The notes: generated by a model from the sequence alone, not told the origin. A stretch of DNA of 64,000 nt from Plotosus lineatus (GCA_024760905.1 CM045731.1:48226001-48290000); one strand, 5' to 3'; positions 10,795 to 21,627 are shown, counted from the stretch's first letter. Numbers and translations are program-made.

Positions 10795-11137
10795 CCAGTT
10801 CAGTTAATTTTCTGTAACTGCTTAATCTTAATTAGGGTCACAGGGAGGCTGGCACCCATCCCAGCTGATTCCAGGCGAGGGCAGAGTACACCCTGGACAG
10901 CTTGCCAGGCCAGAAACACACTGATAGATATGCAGCTACACTTGTCGAAAGTCAGCAATGGTTCTTTTGTATGAACCTCATACCATAGATAGTGAGAGAC
11001 ATGGCCGGCCTTTGATAACCCATTTAGCTGCACTGGGGGGGGGGGCGACAGTGACAACCTTGTGGAGAGTGGGACTCGAACCCCCAACCTTTGGATCAGC
11101 GATCCGGCGCCTTTACCTCCACACCACCACTGCCTTC
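10795..11137 (-). repeat. SINE-D copy, tail type 1
   Basis: Complete from tail ('ttttctgtaactgcttaat') to tRNA-like head with B box 'GGTTCGAGTCC'. It is flanked by near-perfect duplications of AGGAAAAAATCT. The internal G tract is expanded to 11. Confidence 0.9.
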
Positions 11138-11139
11138 CA

Positions 11140-11454
11140 GGAAAAAAAAAAATCTGAATTTTAAAATGTAGTTGAAAGTAGTAATCAAGTGGGAAAAATT
11201 AATTCAGTGTTTTTTACAATAATTATTATTACAATTATAATTATAGGAAGCATTGTACGGAATCAAAGCAAACAGATCTGGGCTCAATTCCCATGCTCAG
11301 GCTCTTTATGTGTGGCATTTAAATTAGCCAGTACTGTACATGCACAACTGGTGGCCTTGTCATGGACCCCAGTAAAACTTGTGAATATGCTGACTGTTAC
11401 ACCACCTCGAAGTTTCTTACTTGTGCTGTCTGAGGAAGTCTTTGCTTGCCACCA
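11140..11454. other. Intron sequence
   Basis: Nothing recognised apart from an ATT/ATA-rich stretch near 11215-11245. A fragment near 11275-11330 may be decayed SINE head. Confidence 0.4.
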
Positions 11455-11722
11455 TCTCACTCACTCAATTGCCACTTAATCTTGCATTAGGGACACTGGA
11501 GCCTATCTCAGCCAACACAGCGCGAAGATGGCGTACACTCTGAACAGCTCATCAGACCATTGCAGGGCTGCATACAGCCATTCGCACTTACATCGATACC
11601 TGGGGCAAATTCCTACAGCCAATGAACCTACTGGACATGTTTTTGGACTGTGGGAGAAAAAGGAGTTCCCAGAGGAAACCCACGCAAGCACAGGGAGAAC
11701 ATGCAAACTCTACACATGAAAC
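11455..11722 (-). repeat. SINE-A copy, head truncated
   Basis: Shows 'gccacttaatcttgcattaggg', 'ggagcctatctcagccaacac' and 'aggaaacccacgcaagcacagggagaacatgcaaactc'-type segments in reverse orientation. Confidence 0.85.
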
Positions 11723-11873
11723 ATGTATAACCATCATGCCACTACAGTAGTTGGTCAAGAATGTTTCTGTGATGAATTTGGATTTTCTCCGACTGGTTCT
11801 CTCGTTTTATCCTCCAATTCAAATACCTGCATATTAAGCTACTTTAAATTGCCCACTGGTATCAATACAAGGG

Positions 11874-12166
11874 GAAGACAGTGGCATAGTGGTTAGCACA
11901 GCCACCTCAAGTTAAAAAGGTACTGGTTTCTGAGCTCAGTGAGGCCATTTCTGTGAGGATTTTGAGTGTTCATCCTGTGCATGCCAGGGTTTCTACTGGG
12001 TACTCCAGTTTCCTCCTAAAATCCAAAGACATGCACATCAGGCTAATTGGGTGTCAGGGTGAATGTGATCAGTTTAGTGTGTTGGCCCCGCAATGGATTG
12101 CTCTTCTGGGCATATTCTGCCTTGTGGAGGGTTGGACACTACATCTGAGAAAGTTAAAAGAATGAA
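11874..12166 (+). repeat. SINE-A copy with internal decay
   Basis: Head 'agacagtggcatagtggttagcacagcc' and body 'ttcatcctgtgcatgccagggtttc' are clear. The tail is diverged and ends near 'aagttaaaagaatgaactgg'. Confidence 0.75.
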
Positions 12167-12884
12167 CTGGCACTTTCTAAATGTAAATCAGAACCGTGTA
12201 GGCTTGTGTTTAGACTGCTGCTGCGAAACTGATTTTCATTTCCCGAACGAAAAATACTTTCTTCATGGGTTCTTTCAACCTGGTGCATTTTTCAATTTTT
12301 TTTCCAGTGACCCAAGAAAAACAGAAGGATGATTAAAAGCAAAGTAGCAATAATGGTCCCTGTCAGTTTGCATCAATTGTTCAGACTACCGAAGTTTTCA
12401 CCTTATGTTACACCCGAACCAAACCCCAACTCCTTCATATATGCTCGTTTCAAATCCAAACCAAAGATCTAATTATTTCATGAGCCATGGGACACACCTA
12501 CACTGAGCAGCAGAAACACTACAGACAACATTCATTAATATTGCAGCCCATGTTGTGCGCACATCTATATGGATTGTGTTCCTGAGGCCCACGCGAAAGC
12601 TTCATGCAAATATACATCATGTTTGGATCCAAACACCGCAGCCCATACTGTAGAGTGCCTCTTCTTTCCAGCAGGTAAATCCGGAAGGAATTTTTGAAGA
12701 TGTTTCTCGAAAATGAAAATCAACCAAGCAGAGAAAGCATTTATTCCAGCTTTCAGTTTACTTAATAGTCTCTGACTCTTCAAAAACCAAATAATAAAAG
12801 TTTCATCATTCAGTCACTCTGATGAAACGTTCTAGCGCATGCTCTTTATCATTAGCATTAAAGAAAGACTTTTGCTTTCATTAC
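12167..12884. other. Intron sequence
   Basis: No repeat recognised. A 72-codon open frame on the minus strand (12565-12783) has no family resemblance and no convincing splice sites. Confidence 0.4.
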
Positions 12885-12986
12885 CTTTTTCTCCTGGCAT
12901 GAACTACCAGTGACTGCATCTCTTTCTTGGCTCTATTGGGGTCACTGGCAAATTGTGGACGAAGATATCTTTGCAAGGACAATGCT
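12885..12986 (-). CDS. Candidate cassette exon of the formin gene (102 nt)
   Basis: On the minus strand this reads through 34 codons without a stop, including 'LQRYLRPQFASDPNRAKKEM' and then 'QSLVVHARRKR'. The acceptor is 'cttcctttttaag' and the donor GTAATG. It starts with one base that completes the codon left open by 16383-16494 and ends two bases into a codon completed by 8077-8167. It can therefore be skipped or included without changing frame. Included, it adds 34 basic residues inside FH2 at a point where other formins have none. It could be an alternative exon, an exon gained in this lineage, or chance. Confidence 0.45.
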
Positions 12987-13252
12987 CTTAAAAAGGAAGA
13001 TTCAATTCTAAAGCAGGCCTTGCATGACCGTTATGATGGCGTTTTGGTGCAATTCCAATTCATCTTGAAACACAGTGACGTTATCTTGATACCGCATTGA
13101 GGTTCGCCTATGACCACCAGAAGTCATATTTTTCAAAATGTTTAATGGTGAAATTTGACAGTGGTCATCATGAAATTTGATGGTTGTCCTCAAAACGGTG
13201 TGTCACCATCTAGCTGCCATGTTCTCACCTTTCGAAAATACAATCTCATTAC

Positions 13253-13588
13253 GGCAGCATGATGGTGTAGTGGTTAGCACGGACACCACACAGGAAGAAG
13301 GCCTGTGTTCGAGTCCCAGCTCGGGCGTTTCTGTGTGGAGTTTTCATGTTCTCCCTGTGCTTGTGCAGGTTTCATCTGGGTATTCTGGTTTCCTCCCACA
13401 GTCCAAAAAACATGCACAGTAGGTTAAGTGGCTGTTTCAAATCTCCCTTAGGTGTGAATGGTCGTGTGAGTGTTGGCCTGGCGAGCTGTCCAGTGTGTAC
13501 CCAGCCATCACCTGGAGTCGGCTGAGATGGGCACTAGCCTCCCTGTGACCCTAATTCGGGTTAAGCAGTTGAGAAAATGAATGATTGA
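13253..13588 (+). repeat. SINE-A copy, complete
   Basis: One of the best full copies. The tRNA-like head 'gatggtgtagtggttagcacgg' has B box GTTCGAGTCCC and is followed by the standard body and the tail ending 'ttaagcagttgagaaaatgaatga'. Confidence 0.92.
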
Positions 13589-13599
13589 CAATCTACTCA

Positions 13600-13765
13600 A
13601 TACATTTTACATGGTGTTTAGCAACCATTATTCAAAACGACTTGCACTTTCAATTCCTTTATACAACTAAGAGTTAAGGGAACAACAGTGGAAGTGTGGT
13701 GATAGTAGGCCTTCAACCACCAATCTTCTGATCAATAATCCAGAATCTTATCCACTGAGAAATAA
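13600..13765 (-). repeat. SINE-C copy
   Basis: Contains diverged 'caaaacgacttgcactttcaattc', 'ctttatacaactaagagttaaggg' and a head ending 'tccagaatcttatccactgag'. It matches the copy at 63033-63229. Confidence 0.7.
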
Positions 13766-13979
13766 CTTCTTTGTTTCTTTTCACATAACTATTGTTTTGC
13801 CGTACAGCCGTCATTTTAAACTGTGCTGAGCCAACTTATAAAAAGTGCCGCCATGTGAGGCGTTTTTATTACACTGTTGTCTGAACTTCTCAGTTCAGCG
13901 CAGTTCGGCACCCAAGGGAACCACATCGATGAGGGCAAAACAATGTCCATTCAAGGTGTTTACAAACCATGAAGACAAT

Positions 13980-14118
13980 CATCCCATTATCTACACCCTT
14001 TATCAGTCAGGGTGATGGGGACAACTGAAGCCTTTTCGAGGTGACTTTGAGGGAAAAGCTACACCCTAAACAGGTTGGCAGCCTCAGACCTGTCCACTCC
14101 AACATTACACTAACAGTA
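13980..14118 (-). repeat. SINE-A fragment
   Basis: Diverged tail and middle part only: 'cattatctacaccctttatc', 'gctacaccctaaacaggttgg'. Confidence 0.5.
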
Positions 14119-14161
14119 TTCTCAAGAGGTCTGTCAGTAATTTTCAAAGAGTACCTGTTTT

Positions 14162-14308
14162 CATCTTCTTCTTTCTTTTCCTTCCGACTGTTCCCTTCAG
14201 GGGTCGATACAGCGCATCATCTGCCTCCATCTCACCTTATCTTCTGCATCTTCTGCTCCTACACCAACTACCTTCATGTTCTGCTTCACCACATCTATAA
14301 ATCTCCTT
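14162..14308 (-). mobile_element. RTE-like LINE 3' end, part 1
   Basis: Contains the 3' tail 'cttcttctttcttttccttccgac' and the next 120 bp of the family's C-terminal coding end. It is interrupted by the Tigger-like element, and the LINE resumes at 15046 after about 70 bp of LINE sequence is missing. Confidence 0.85.
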
Positions 14309-15043
14309 TTTTTTAAAATGTCAAATTTTGAGTTTAGAGTGCTCTCTGTAGGACGCTGACGTAATGACACAATGAAGTAATAGCGCTGCGTCCATTGTTT
14401 ACAAACGAGAGACTGAACGTGCCCCTCCTTCTTCCCAGTTCACCGCGTGTTACCCTTGTGTTAAGACGTCGTCTCGGTGATCTTTGTGTTTACACTGTTT
14501 TGCGGACTTTTGTAACCCTGAGCAAATATGGTTGGTCAGAAGCATAAGCCTACTAGTGATAGTGGTAATCAGAAAAAGCAGCAAGCCATCTCATTAAAAA
14601 CGGAGAACGTCAAGAAAATTGATGCTGGTGAAAAACACATGAATGTTGCACGTTTCTTCCAAATGGCTGTCGACCATCGGAACCATTTACAAGCAGAAAG
14701 ATCGCATCATATAGAATGTTAAAGGTTATATTTGATACTGTATTTGATATTTGATGGGTGAATTTGATTAAAATTGATCTATTAGAAATTATTTTGCTTG
14801 AATTTAATTTATTTGAAATTAATGTTGATATTATTTGATATATTTGACATTATTTTACAATGTTATGTTTATAATAATTGATTTATGGGTGTTTTATGAG
14901 ATACGGTAATGGTATTTATGGATGTATAGTACAGCATGAACGTCATACATCACTGGAACATACAGTAACAACTTACTTTTTTTTTTTTCAGCTTACGTTC
15001 GGCCGTCCGGAACCAAACTAAAACGTAAGTTGGGGAGCGTCTG
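14309..15043 (+). mobile_element. Tigger/pogo-like element with transposase N-terminal remnant
   Basis: Sister of the element at 9279-10716 but without its left inverted repeat. The right end is 'gtaagttggggagcgtctg' followed by TA. From 14528 it encodes a 64-residue frame starting 'MVGQKHKPTS', with 'KKIDAGEKHMNVARFFQM', which resembles the CENP-B/Tigger N-terminal helix-turn-helix. After 'ARFFQM' the helix continues only in another frame ('IYKQKDRI'), so the reading frame is broken. About 500 bp of AT-rich non-coding sequence follows where the catalytic domain should be. Confidence 0.8.
14528..14722 (+). pseudogene. Remnant of Tigger-like transposase N-terminus
   Basis: 64 codons start at an ATG. 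Residues about 15-45 resemble the DNA-binding helix-turn-helix of pogo/Tigger/CENP-B proteins. A frameshift near codon 47 cuts the third helix, and no DDE catalytic domain follows. It could only be a short DNA-binding peptide if expressed. Confidence 0.65.
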
Positions 15044-15045
15044 TA

Positions 15046-15152
15046 CTCACTATCCCTCCTCTGGACATGTCCAAACCATCTCAATCTAGCCTCAATCTGA
15101 CTTTGTCTCCAAAAAATCTTACATGGGCTGTCCCTGTGATGTACTCATTCCA
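15046..15152 (-). mobile_element. RTE-like LINE 3' region, part 2
   Basis: Continuation of the copy at 14162-14308: 'ctcactatccctcctctggacatgtcc' through 'atgtactcattcc'. The TA of the Tigger target falls within the LINE sequence that in other copies reads 'aatatactcactatccc'. Confidence 0.85.
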
Positions 15153-15221
15153 CTCCCTGTTGTTATCTATATTACATAACTTCTATATTATATAATTACA
15201 GACCAAAAAAATGACTCACTC

Positions 15222-15445
15222 ATTTGTTGAACCATGTAATTCTAGGGATGCCCAGTAGCTGGAGCCTAGCTTAGGCGACACTGTGCAAAGGCAGAGTTCA
15301 CCCTGAACAGTTTGCTGGACCATCACAAGAATAGCATGCACAGAAAGTGTTACTTTACTTAATCCTAATTAGAGTCGCAAGGAGGCTGGTGCCCATCTCG
15401 GCTGACTCTGAACAAGGACAGGGTACAACCTGAATAGCTCACAAA
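15222..15445 (-). repeat. Two SINE-A tail pieces in tandem
   Basis: 15222-15342 and 15350-15445 each begin with the tail ('aacca..taattctaggg' and 'cttaatcctaattagagtcgc') and reach 'caccctgaacag' or 'caacctgaatagctcac'. Both lack heads. Confidence 0.65.
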
Positions 15446-15449
15446 GGCA

Positions 15450-15925
15450 AGGTGAGTAAAATGGCTGCCTATTAAACAATAGTGGCTAATGGATAGGTAA
15501 TGGCTAATAATGGCTAGGTAGGGGCTAATGTGATTTCTCAATCAGTCAGAGATCCGGTTGTTTTATCAAGTAAAAGGCAGAACTATCCAGAGCGTGTGAT
15601 TCAGTATAGTACAGACCTGCTGCCTAATCTATCATCTCCCTGATCACTAATAGCTTCTCTTCAACCGTATACACAGAGACGGTGGCATCATACAGTTGCC
15701 AGAGCTAATGAATATAAATGTTGATTTGTGCTCTGATAGATGACTGGGATATTTAAATTGATACACCTCTGAATGAAATATATCTAAATAATGTCAATGA
15801 TTATAGTTTACTGTATTTCAAGCATTTTATTTTTGGACTCTGATGTACATTAAAGAGTTGCTGAAATGGGCTTTTTCAAAATGAAAATCACAGATGGGCT
15901 TTTGTTCAAATGTATTACTATATAT
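15450..15925. other. Intron sequence
   Basis: Nothing recognised. A short 'aatggctaatgg/taggtaatggctaataatggctagg' internal repetition lies near 15470-15530. Confidence 0.4.
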
Positions 15926-15929
15926 TCAT

Positions 15930-16270
15930 CAGTTCAGTTCATTTTCTGTAACTGCTTAATCCTAATTAGGGTCGCGGGGAAGTTGACACCCATCCCAGCT
16001 GACTCAGAGCGACGGCAGAGTACACCCTGGACAGCTCGCCAGGACATTGTAGGGCAGAAACACACTGACGACTATGTAGCTACTCTTGTCGAAAGTCAGC
16101 AACGGTTCTTTTACATGAACCTCTCATTATAGACAGTGAGAGACATGGCCGGGCTTTGATAACCCAGTCAGCTGCACTGAGGGGACAGCAGTCACAACTG
16201 GAGGTAGTAGGGTTGAACCCCCAACCTTAGAATCAGTGATCCAGCACCTTTACCACCAGGCCACCACTGC
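15930..16270 (-). repeat. SINE-D copy, tail type 1
   Basis: Complete in reverse orientation, from 'cattttctgtaactgcttaatc' to 'accaggccaccactgctg'. It ends about 110 bp from the FH2 exon at 16383-16494. Confidence 0.9.
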
Positions 16271-16382
16271 TGATTATTACATATCTAAATGTATGTGTGT
16301 TGCCAGTAGTGATAGATTTGCATTGTTCTGGGTTGGTTGTTGTGCCCCCCCACGTGCCACACACACACACACCACCACATAC

Positions 16383-16494
16383 CTCCTGAGAGACGCAATG
16401 TGTTCATCAGAGAGTCCTCCTTCCTCCTCATAAACTATGAACAATTTGTCCTTGAGCTCTTTAGGCTGCACCGGGAAACTTTTGAGGAAAATAT
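16383..16494 (-). CDS. Formin gene, FH2 exon (IFLKSFPVQPKELKDKL)
   Basis: 36 full codons including 'IFLKSFPVQPKELKDKLFIV' and 'GGLSDEHIASLR'. This is the FH2 segment that follows the 'NxxIxL' helix ('n..ifL.sf.....ei...i'). The acceptor is 'tttttgcag' and the donor GTATGT. The first two bases complete an Asn codon begun in 33316-33478, and the last two begin an Arg codon completed by 8077-8167. The intron upstream is nearly 17 kb and holds many nested repeats. Confidence 0.92.
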
Positions 16495-17585
16495 CTGCAA
16501 AAAGAGTGCAGGGGAAAAAAACTGTTTATCTCCCACACACATAAATGCACACAATAAGTGTTCCTTCTGACAGGAAATCTTCTGACCCATAATGGAAAAC
16601 CTCCTGTTGTATGTTGAAGGCAAAGAAGGCCCAAGTATAATTACCTCAGCGTACAACTCTTAGGGGTCTACCTGCAAGCTGATTTACATCACACCAAATC
16701 TGAATTGATGAGAATTTTGTTTTACCTAATAACCTTGGCTCTGTGTATGCTGAGACACAGAGACAGGTCATGAATATTCCAAGCTGCAGCATTGTTCGAA
16801 TAAATGAAGCAAAGTGCTCATTACAGCAAACCATTTATGATTCGCCACAGTAGCACCGGGTTCAAGGATATTGTCAAGAAAGGCTGTGTAAATCGCTATA
16901 CAGTACTTTTTTATTCCAAATTAGAAGGTCACTAAATGAGAATCAAATCTTCTTTTAATCCAGCCTGAGTATGAAGTCTAATTATGGATTCTCACTTTAT
17001 TTAATTCACCGAACCAGGCAAGGACACAGCTGGGCTAGTTAAGGTGCACCCAGAGAGCACAACCAGATTCATAAAACAGATTCAACAGACATCCTCCATT
17101 ATGCGTGGGGTTAGCAGAAGCATAATACTGTATTTATTAGTATACAGTACAGTGCACAGGAATAGTGTGATCTGATTGGTCCGCACGTAAATCATTATAG
17201 TGTATCATGTTTCAGTTGATAATGCTGAAATCAAAACAATAGACCAGGGATGTTCAATCTTATCTGAAAAATGCCAGTGTGGGTGCAGGATTTCACTTCA
17301 AGAAAGTAGCTTCACTTTCCACCTGTTTCAATGACTAATTGAAAAAAAAAAAGCCAGGAGGCAGCCATCTTGATCATTGTGCTGGAGAAAATGATACTCA
17401 AATAGCATGAACAGAAATGAAAATTGAAATAACACTGTCCAAGATGTACATTTCATTTTAAAAACTTTTTTTTTGCCAATTTCAGCTTTGCAAAGCTGGT
17501 TTTATTAGTACTATTTTATATCTTTGAAATTATTAAAGTTATATGGTTTTAATGGCAATTTAATTTGAATTTAAGGTATTCATCA
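16495..17585. other. Intron sequence
   Basis: Largely unique and AT-rich. No exon or repeat family recognised on either strand. Confidence 0.45.
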
Positions 17586-17586
17586 A

Positions 17587-17715
17587 GGGTAGTGATGGCC
17601 TTTTGATAGGGTGCTGGATTACTAATCCAAGGCTGGGGGTTCAAGCTATCCAGTGTAGTTAACTCGGTTATCAGAAGGATTAAGTAACCTAACCACTACA
17701 CCCCCGGCCCCAGGT
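17587..17715 (+). repeat. Chimeric SINE fragments
   Basis: 17587-17675 matches a diverged SINE-D head ('ggtgctggattactaatcc', 'ggttcaagc'). It is followed by the reversed end of a SINE-B head ('ctaaccactacacccccggcccc'). Confidence 0.55.
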
Positions 17716-17805
17716 GTTGAAGCAAGGTGGTCTCACCAAGATGGCTGCAACCTGGCTTAAAAATTGAAACACTGATGTGAATTTAAGTGTGATTACTGCT
17801 TGGTT

Positions 17806-19063
17806 AGCGCATGTAACATCAGCGATGAGACGAATCAACCTTCATGTCCTCAGAGTGACTGAGAGCAGATGGAACGGATCTGGGTGGATGAGAACCACCA
17901 CCGGAGAAACAGTCATCTACTCCGGGAGAGACGGCCAGCATCATGAAGGAGTTGCCATCATCCTCCAGAAAGGTGTGGAACGATGTCTACTAGCATGAAA
18001 GCCCATTAGCAGCAGAATGATGAGTGTGAGACTGAAGGGCAGGCGCATCAACATCACCATCATCCAGTGTTACACACCAACCAATGATAGCACCAACGAG
18101 GCCAACTGCAGGCAGAGTTAGTGAAAACCCCATGACATGATCTTCAGGCAAGGATGTGTGAAGTCAGCAACCTTCTTCAATTTGGTCATTGATTGGGTGA
18201 TGAGGAGGACAACAGAGGACACCTCTAGAGGGATATGCTGAAGTCTCTTCTCAACCCTAGAAGACCTTGACTTTACAGATGACCTGGCACTGATGTTCCA
18301 TACACACCAACACATACCGGACAAGACCAGCAGACGGCAAAAATTCAGACATCAGGTGGAGCTTCGAATTAGTATCAAGAAAACAGAAATAATGACATCG
18401 AATTGTGAACACCCCAGCTCCTGTAAAAGTGAGCGGAAAAAATCTACGCCAAGCAGAAAAGTTTACATATTTTGGAAGCATCATCAAACCTGAGTGTGGT
18501 ACAAAGAAAGACATCCACAGCAGACTGGGCAAGGCCAGGACCATTTTCAAGGAGTTGCACAACATTTGGAGATCCACACAGTACAGCTTCAATCCCAAAC
18601 TCAGGCTGTACCAGAGCTGTGTCATATCTGTGCGCCTGTATGGATCTGAATGCTGGAGGATGACAGAGGCGGATCTTGCTAAGCTAATATCATTCCACAC
18701 CACATGCCTTCGAAAAAAATCCTCCAAATCTTCTGGCCTGAGAAGATCTCCAATGAGGTCCTGCTGAGACGATGTAAGCAAGTCGACATGGGTACCATTA
18801 TTACAAGAAGAAAATGGAAATGGATTGGACATGTGCTGCAGAAAGACCAGCAGTCTATAGCAAGAATGGCATTGCACTGGACCCCAGATGGAAAGAGGAA
18901 GAGAGGGAGACCAAGAGTAACATGGAGGAAGACAGTGGCGAGTGAGATGGAAGCCATGAAGCATTCTTGGGGTTCTTTGAAAAGGATGGCTCAGGACAGG
19001 CAGGGGTGGAGGAACTTTGTTGCTGCCCTACACACCACTGGGTGTAATGGTAAAATGATGATG
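17806..19063 (+). mobile_element. Second RTE-like LINE family, internally deleted
   Basis: Fragments of an endonuclease ('TESRWNGSGWMRTTTGETVI', 'GVAIILQKG'), then after a deletion an RT core ('FNLVIDWVMRR', 'LEDLDFTDDLALM') and a C-terminal part ('FTYFGSIIKPECGTKKDIHS', 'RLYGSECWRMTEADL', 'RKWKWIGHVLQKD', 'RKRGRPRVTWRKT'). The frames are broken several times. An 11-bp repeat ACTGCTTGGTT at 17795-17805 and 19064-19074 is the likely target duplication. The 3' end finishes in 'atgatgatg'. This family is distinct in sequence from the LINE at 2593-5505. Confidence 0.85.
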
Positions 19064-19198
19064 ACTGCTTGGTTGACGTGAAAACCCACACCCAAACTGG
19101 TACCGGGCATCCCTGAAATAGACCGTCACAGTTTGTTATAGGCATTTAAGCACCAAGGCAGCATCACTGTTATCATGATTTTAAAACAGAAAAAAAAT

Positions 19199-19504
19199 CT
19201 TGTGTTCAATTCCCAGCTCGAGTGTGTTTGGGCGCCGTTTGAATGTTCTCCTCGTGCTTTCATTGGTTTCCTCTGTGTACTCCGGTTTCCTCCCAAAGTC
19301 CAAAAACATGCACAGTACACTAATTGGTTGTACCAAACCACTTCTAGGTGTGAGTGTTATTGGTTGTGTGAGTGTTGGCCCTGCGATGCTCTGGTGAGCT
19401 GTCCAGGGTGTACCTTGTTCTCGGCCAGAGTCGGCTTAGATGGGCACCAGCCTCCCCGTGACCCTAATTAGGATTAAGCGATTCAGAAAATGAATGAATG
19501 AATG
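19199..19504 (+). repeat. SINE-A copy, head truncated
   Basis: Starts at the B-box end ('tgtgttcaattcccagctcg') and runs through the standard body to 'gattaagcgattcagaaaatgaatgaatgaatgg'. Confidence 0.9.
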
Positions 19505-20730
19505 GAATGTGCACTCTAAAGATACATCAACATAGGAAGTAATGAGCAGCAAGCAACCAATCAAAGTCACCAGAGAAATGAGGGATGTGAGGTGAACTTT
19601 TCTCGAGAAACACAAAATACTGAGCTGAACTTTCACACTACACCAGAACCAATTGGAGCTGAAAGATACCGTTGACTGACAGATGCCGCCAAACACTGAG
19701 TACACCAAAACATTTTCTGTAGCAAATCAACAAACACAACTTTAATGATTCCATCCACATCAGCATGACAAAGCCACTCATTATTACCGTGTAATTTAGA
19801 CATTTTACAAGGATAATGACCGCAGACGCCATTCTCGGGTCCATGTTTCTGAAATGGATGACATTTCCTGGAAGTAAATATTTATCTGAGTAACTCTTCC
19901 CAGATCGTAATGCACAAGAAGTCTCTATTCTGTAGAGACTACGTAGCTAGACACTGTTCGTAGCTATTTAGCGAACTAGCTTTTCCCTGCTTATGGTTTC
20001 ACTCGGAAACATTTGGAAGCAGCAAACATAAGATTACCTAGGCAACCACAGTTGACCACAAATAAGATTTGTTTGTGCTGCAGGATAAATTACTTGTCAC
20101 TCAGTTTTTCTTGTGTGGATGCTGCTTTATAGAGTTGTCTTCTTCGGTGTTTTAGTAGTATGTCGGGTAACCTCTGAATGAGAACGATAATAACACCCCC
20201 GTTAGCGCCACGGTACGTATGGCTCACAAAAGGTAATCATTTTGACGTGTCTTTTGTTCAGAACTCATGTATTCCTCAATCTCAACCTGCGCTTTCAGTT
20301 CACATCCACTGATGTCTTCTGGACTGGACACATGGCCGGACTACCACCTGGCAGGCAATCAGAGGTGTGATAAACATAAAAGCCTATAGTATAACTGTCA
20401 TGAAATTCTGCGTATAGCTGTTTATTTATAATAACTGCATTAAACAAGAATAAGATAAAACCTCCTTGGCGAAGGTAATAATCTGTCTAGACTAAAAATA
20501 TTTCTGATTCACCAGGTCAAAGACTGTGACTCAAGAAAATGACTAGACTAGTCTGGAAAAAAAACATGCATAACAGCTGCAGCAGTAACTGCAGAAGCAC
20601 TCGAGTTTAGATCATTACACCCGGTAAAGAAACTCGTCGTGTTACTCGTGGTACATGTTTATAAATCTCTGCGTGAACCTGAACTCCATACAGCTCCATG
20701 TAAAATCACCAGCCATGATTTGCAAAGCAT
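19505..20730. other. Intron sequence
   Basis: The longest stretch without a recognised repeat in the large intron. I see no exon with convincing splice sites. Poly-A like runs only near 20560. Confidence 0.45.
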
Positions 20731-20747
20731 ACGACACTCTTGCAAAT

Positions 20748-21343
20748 CTTCTTCTTCTTCTTTTCCTTTTGGCTGTTCCCTTCAGGGGTCGCCACAGAAA
20801 ATGATCTGCCTCCATCTCACCCTATCCTCTGCATCTTCTACTCTTACTCCAACTACCTTCATGTCCTCCTTCACCACATCCATAAATCTTCTCTTTGCTC
20901 TTCCTCTAGGCCTTTTGCCTGGTAGTTCCAACCTCAACATCCTACTACCAATATACTCACTATCCCTCCTCTGTACATGTCCAAACCATCTCAATCTAGC
21001 CTCTCTGACTTTGTCTCCAAAACATCTTACATGTGCTGTCCCTCTGATGTGCTCATTCCTGATCCTATCCATCCTCGTTACTCCCAAAGAGAACCTCAAC
21101 ATTTTCATCTCTGCGACCTCCAGCTCTGCCTCCTGTCTTTTCCCCAGTGCCACTGTTTCTAAACCATACAACATCGCTGGCCTCAACACAGTCTAGTATA
21201 CTTTTCCTTTCATTTTTGCCGATACCTTCCTATCACACATCACACCGGACACTTTTCTCCAACCATTCCAACCTGCCTGCACGCGCTTCCCCACCTCTTT
21301 TCCACACTCTCCACTGCTCTGGATTGTTGAGCATAAGTACTTA
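20748..21343 (-). mobile_element. RTE-like LINE, 5'-truncated, with 17-bp target duplication
   Basis: Contains about 600 bp of the 3' end of the same family as 2593-5505, with C-terminal coding ('RWFGHVQRRDSEYIGSRML'). It is flanked by perfect 17-bp duplications, ACGACACTCTTGCAAAT at 20731-20747 and 21344-21360. A 5'-truncated copy with intact duplications indicates target-primed reverse transcription in the fairly recent past. Confidence 0.95.
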
Positions 21344-21627
21344 ACGACACTCTTGCAAATGTATATTGTGAAACACTGTGGTACAGTTGCTCCACTGAAT
21401 AAAAAGTGATTGCGTAGGAAGCAATACAAGCAATGGGAGTTAGATCTGTGACATGCAGCAGATCAGTGAATTGTTAACGTGAATAAGAAGGTAAATTTGA
21501 TGGATTCTTTCAAAAAAAAATTCTTTGAACCACCTAGACAGTTGCAGGAGGAACTAAATGCCTACTTGATTCTGTTAGTTAAGATTATATATGTGTTATG
21601 GCTAGCTTAGCTGACTTTGGGTGATAA

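Noticed and set aside
18257..18964. 235-codon minus-strand frame
   Set aside because: It is the antisense shadow of the RTE-like LINE whose sense fragments are clear.
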